A stretch of 20,551 nt of DNA from CAZYHS01 sp964647545 (GTDB taxonomy: Bacteria > UBA10199 > GCA-002796325 > 1-14-0-20-49-13), in assembly GCA_964647545.1 (NCBI GenBank), contig CAZYHS010000026.1:1-20551 (forward strand). The letters are read 5' to 3'. This document shows, piece after piece, positions 20,551-20,551 of this stretch (positions are counted from its first letter, which is position 1; every line of letters begins with the position of its first letter). A program made the position numbers and the translations under genes. The notes below the pieces were generated by a model, which had not been told where the DNA came from, did no database searches, and saw only the letters and a program-made list of their open reading frames with translations.

Positions 20551-20551
20551 A

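Overview
The window looks like a draft-assembly contig (it contains a 34-base run of N) from a Gram-negative bacterium. It carries many lipobox-type lipoproteins, an Omp85/D15-type outer-membrane barrel, type IV pilus parts (a PilT ATPase, a canonical prepilin and a pilin-like protein), an NtrC-class sigma-54 activator and a ferredoxin-linked 2-oxoacid oxidoreductase (KorAB). That mix fits a deltaproteobacterial-grade or Bdellovibrionota-like lineage with at least partly anaerobic metabolism. The lineage is inference; no rRNA or tRNA gene was recognised.

Layout. (1) 1-2830, AT-rich, + strand: four tightly packed genes for exported proteins. Two are LPP20-like, one has a Ca-binding-type Asp loop, and one is a tiny lipoprotein. 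The gap lies in the Gly-rich tail of the second gene. (2) 2864-3860, - strand: an overlapping winged-helix-like / nucleotidyltransferase pair with its own palindromic promoter, resembling an AbiE/MNT-type two-gene module. (3) 3879-7358: pilT and an NtrC-family regulator on -, divergent from a pilin-like gene and a canonical type IV prepilin on +. (4) 7462-10477: korA-korB and a cold-shock-domain-like gene. (5) 10478-11174: about 700 bases without a gene, packed with strong palindromes, including a 139-base three-way-junction element with 24-base arms. (6) 11175-12572: gltX on -. (7) 12612-14780: an accessory island with an XRE regulator, two small lipoproteins and an unknown helical protein, flanked by a decayed second copy of that protein's C-terminus. 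(8) 14918-17072 on -: a lipoprotein gene then a D15-type barrel gene. These are divergent from (9) 17206-20512 on +: a POT-family peptide transporter and an exported oligoendopeptidase F, a plausible peptide-use unit.

How the parts may work together. Region 3 pairs the pilus-retraction motor with an NtrC-type activator that may be translated from the same mRNA. Region 4 is central carbon metabolism, with a small nucleic-acid-binding-type protein overlapping korB by ATGA. Region 9 would degrade oligopeptides outside the cytoplasm and import the products. Its transporter mRNA has a perfect 10-bp hairpin that hides the Shine-Dalgarno.

The most unusual signals are the hairpin-dense intergenic region at 10478-11174, where all four single-pair deviations that can form a wobble do so as G.U on the + strand, and the duplicated gene end bracketing the XRE/lipoprotein island.
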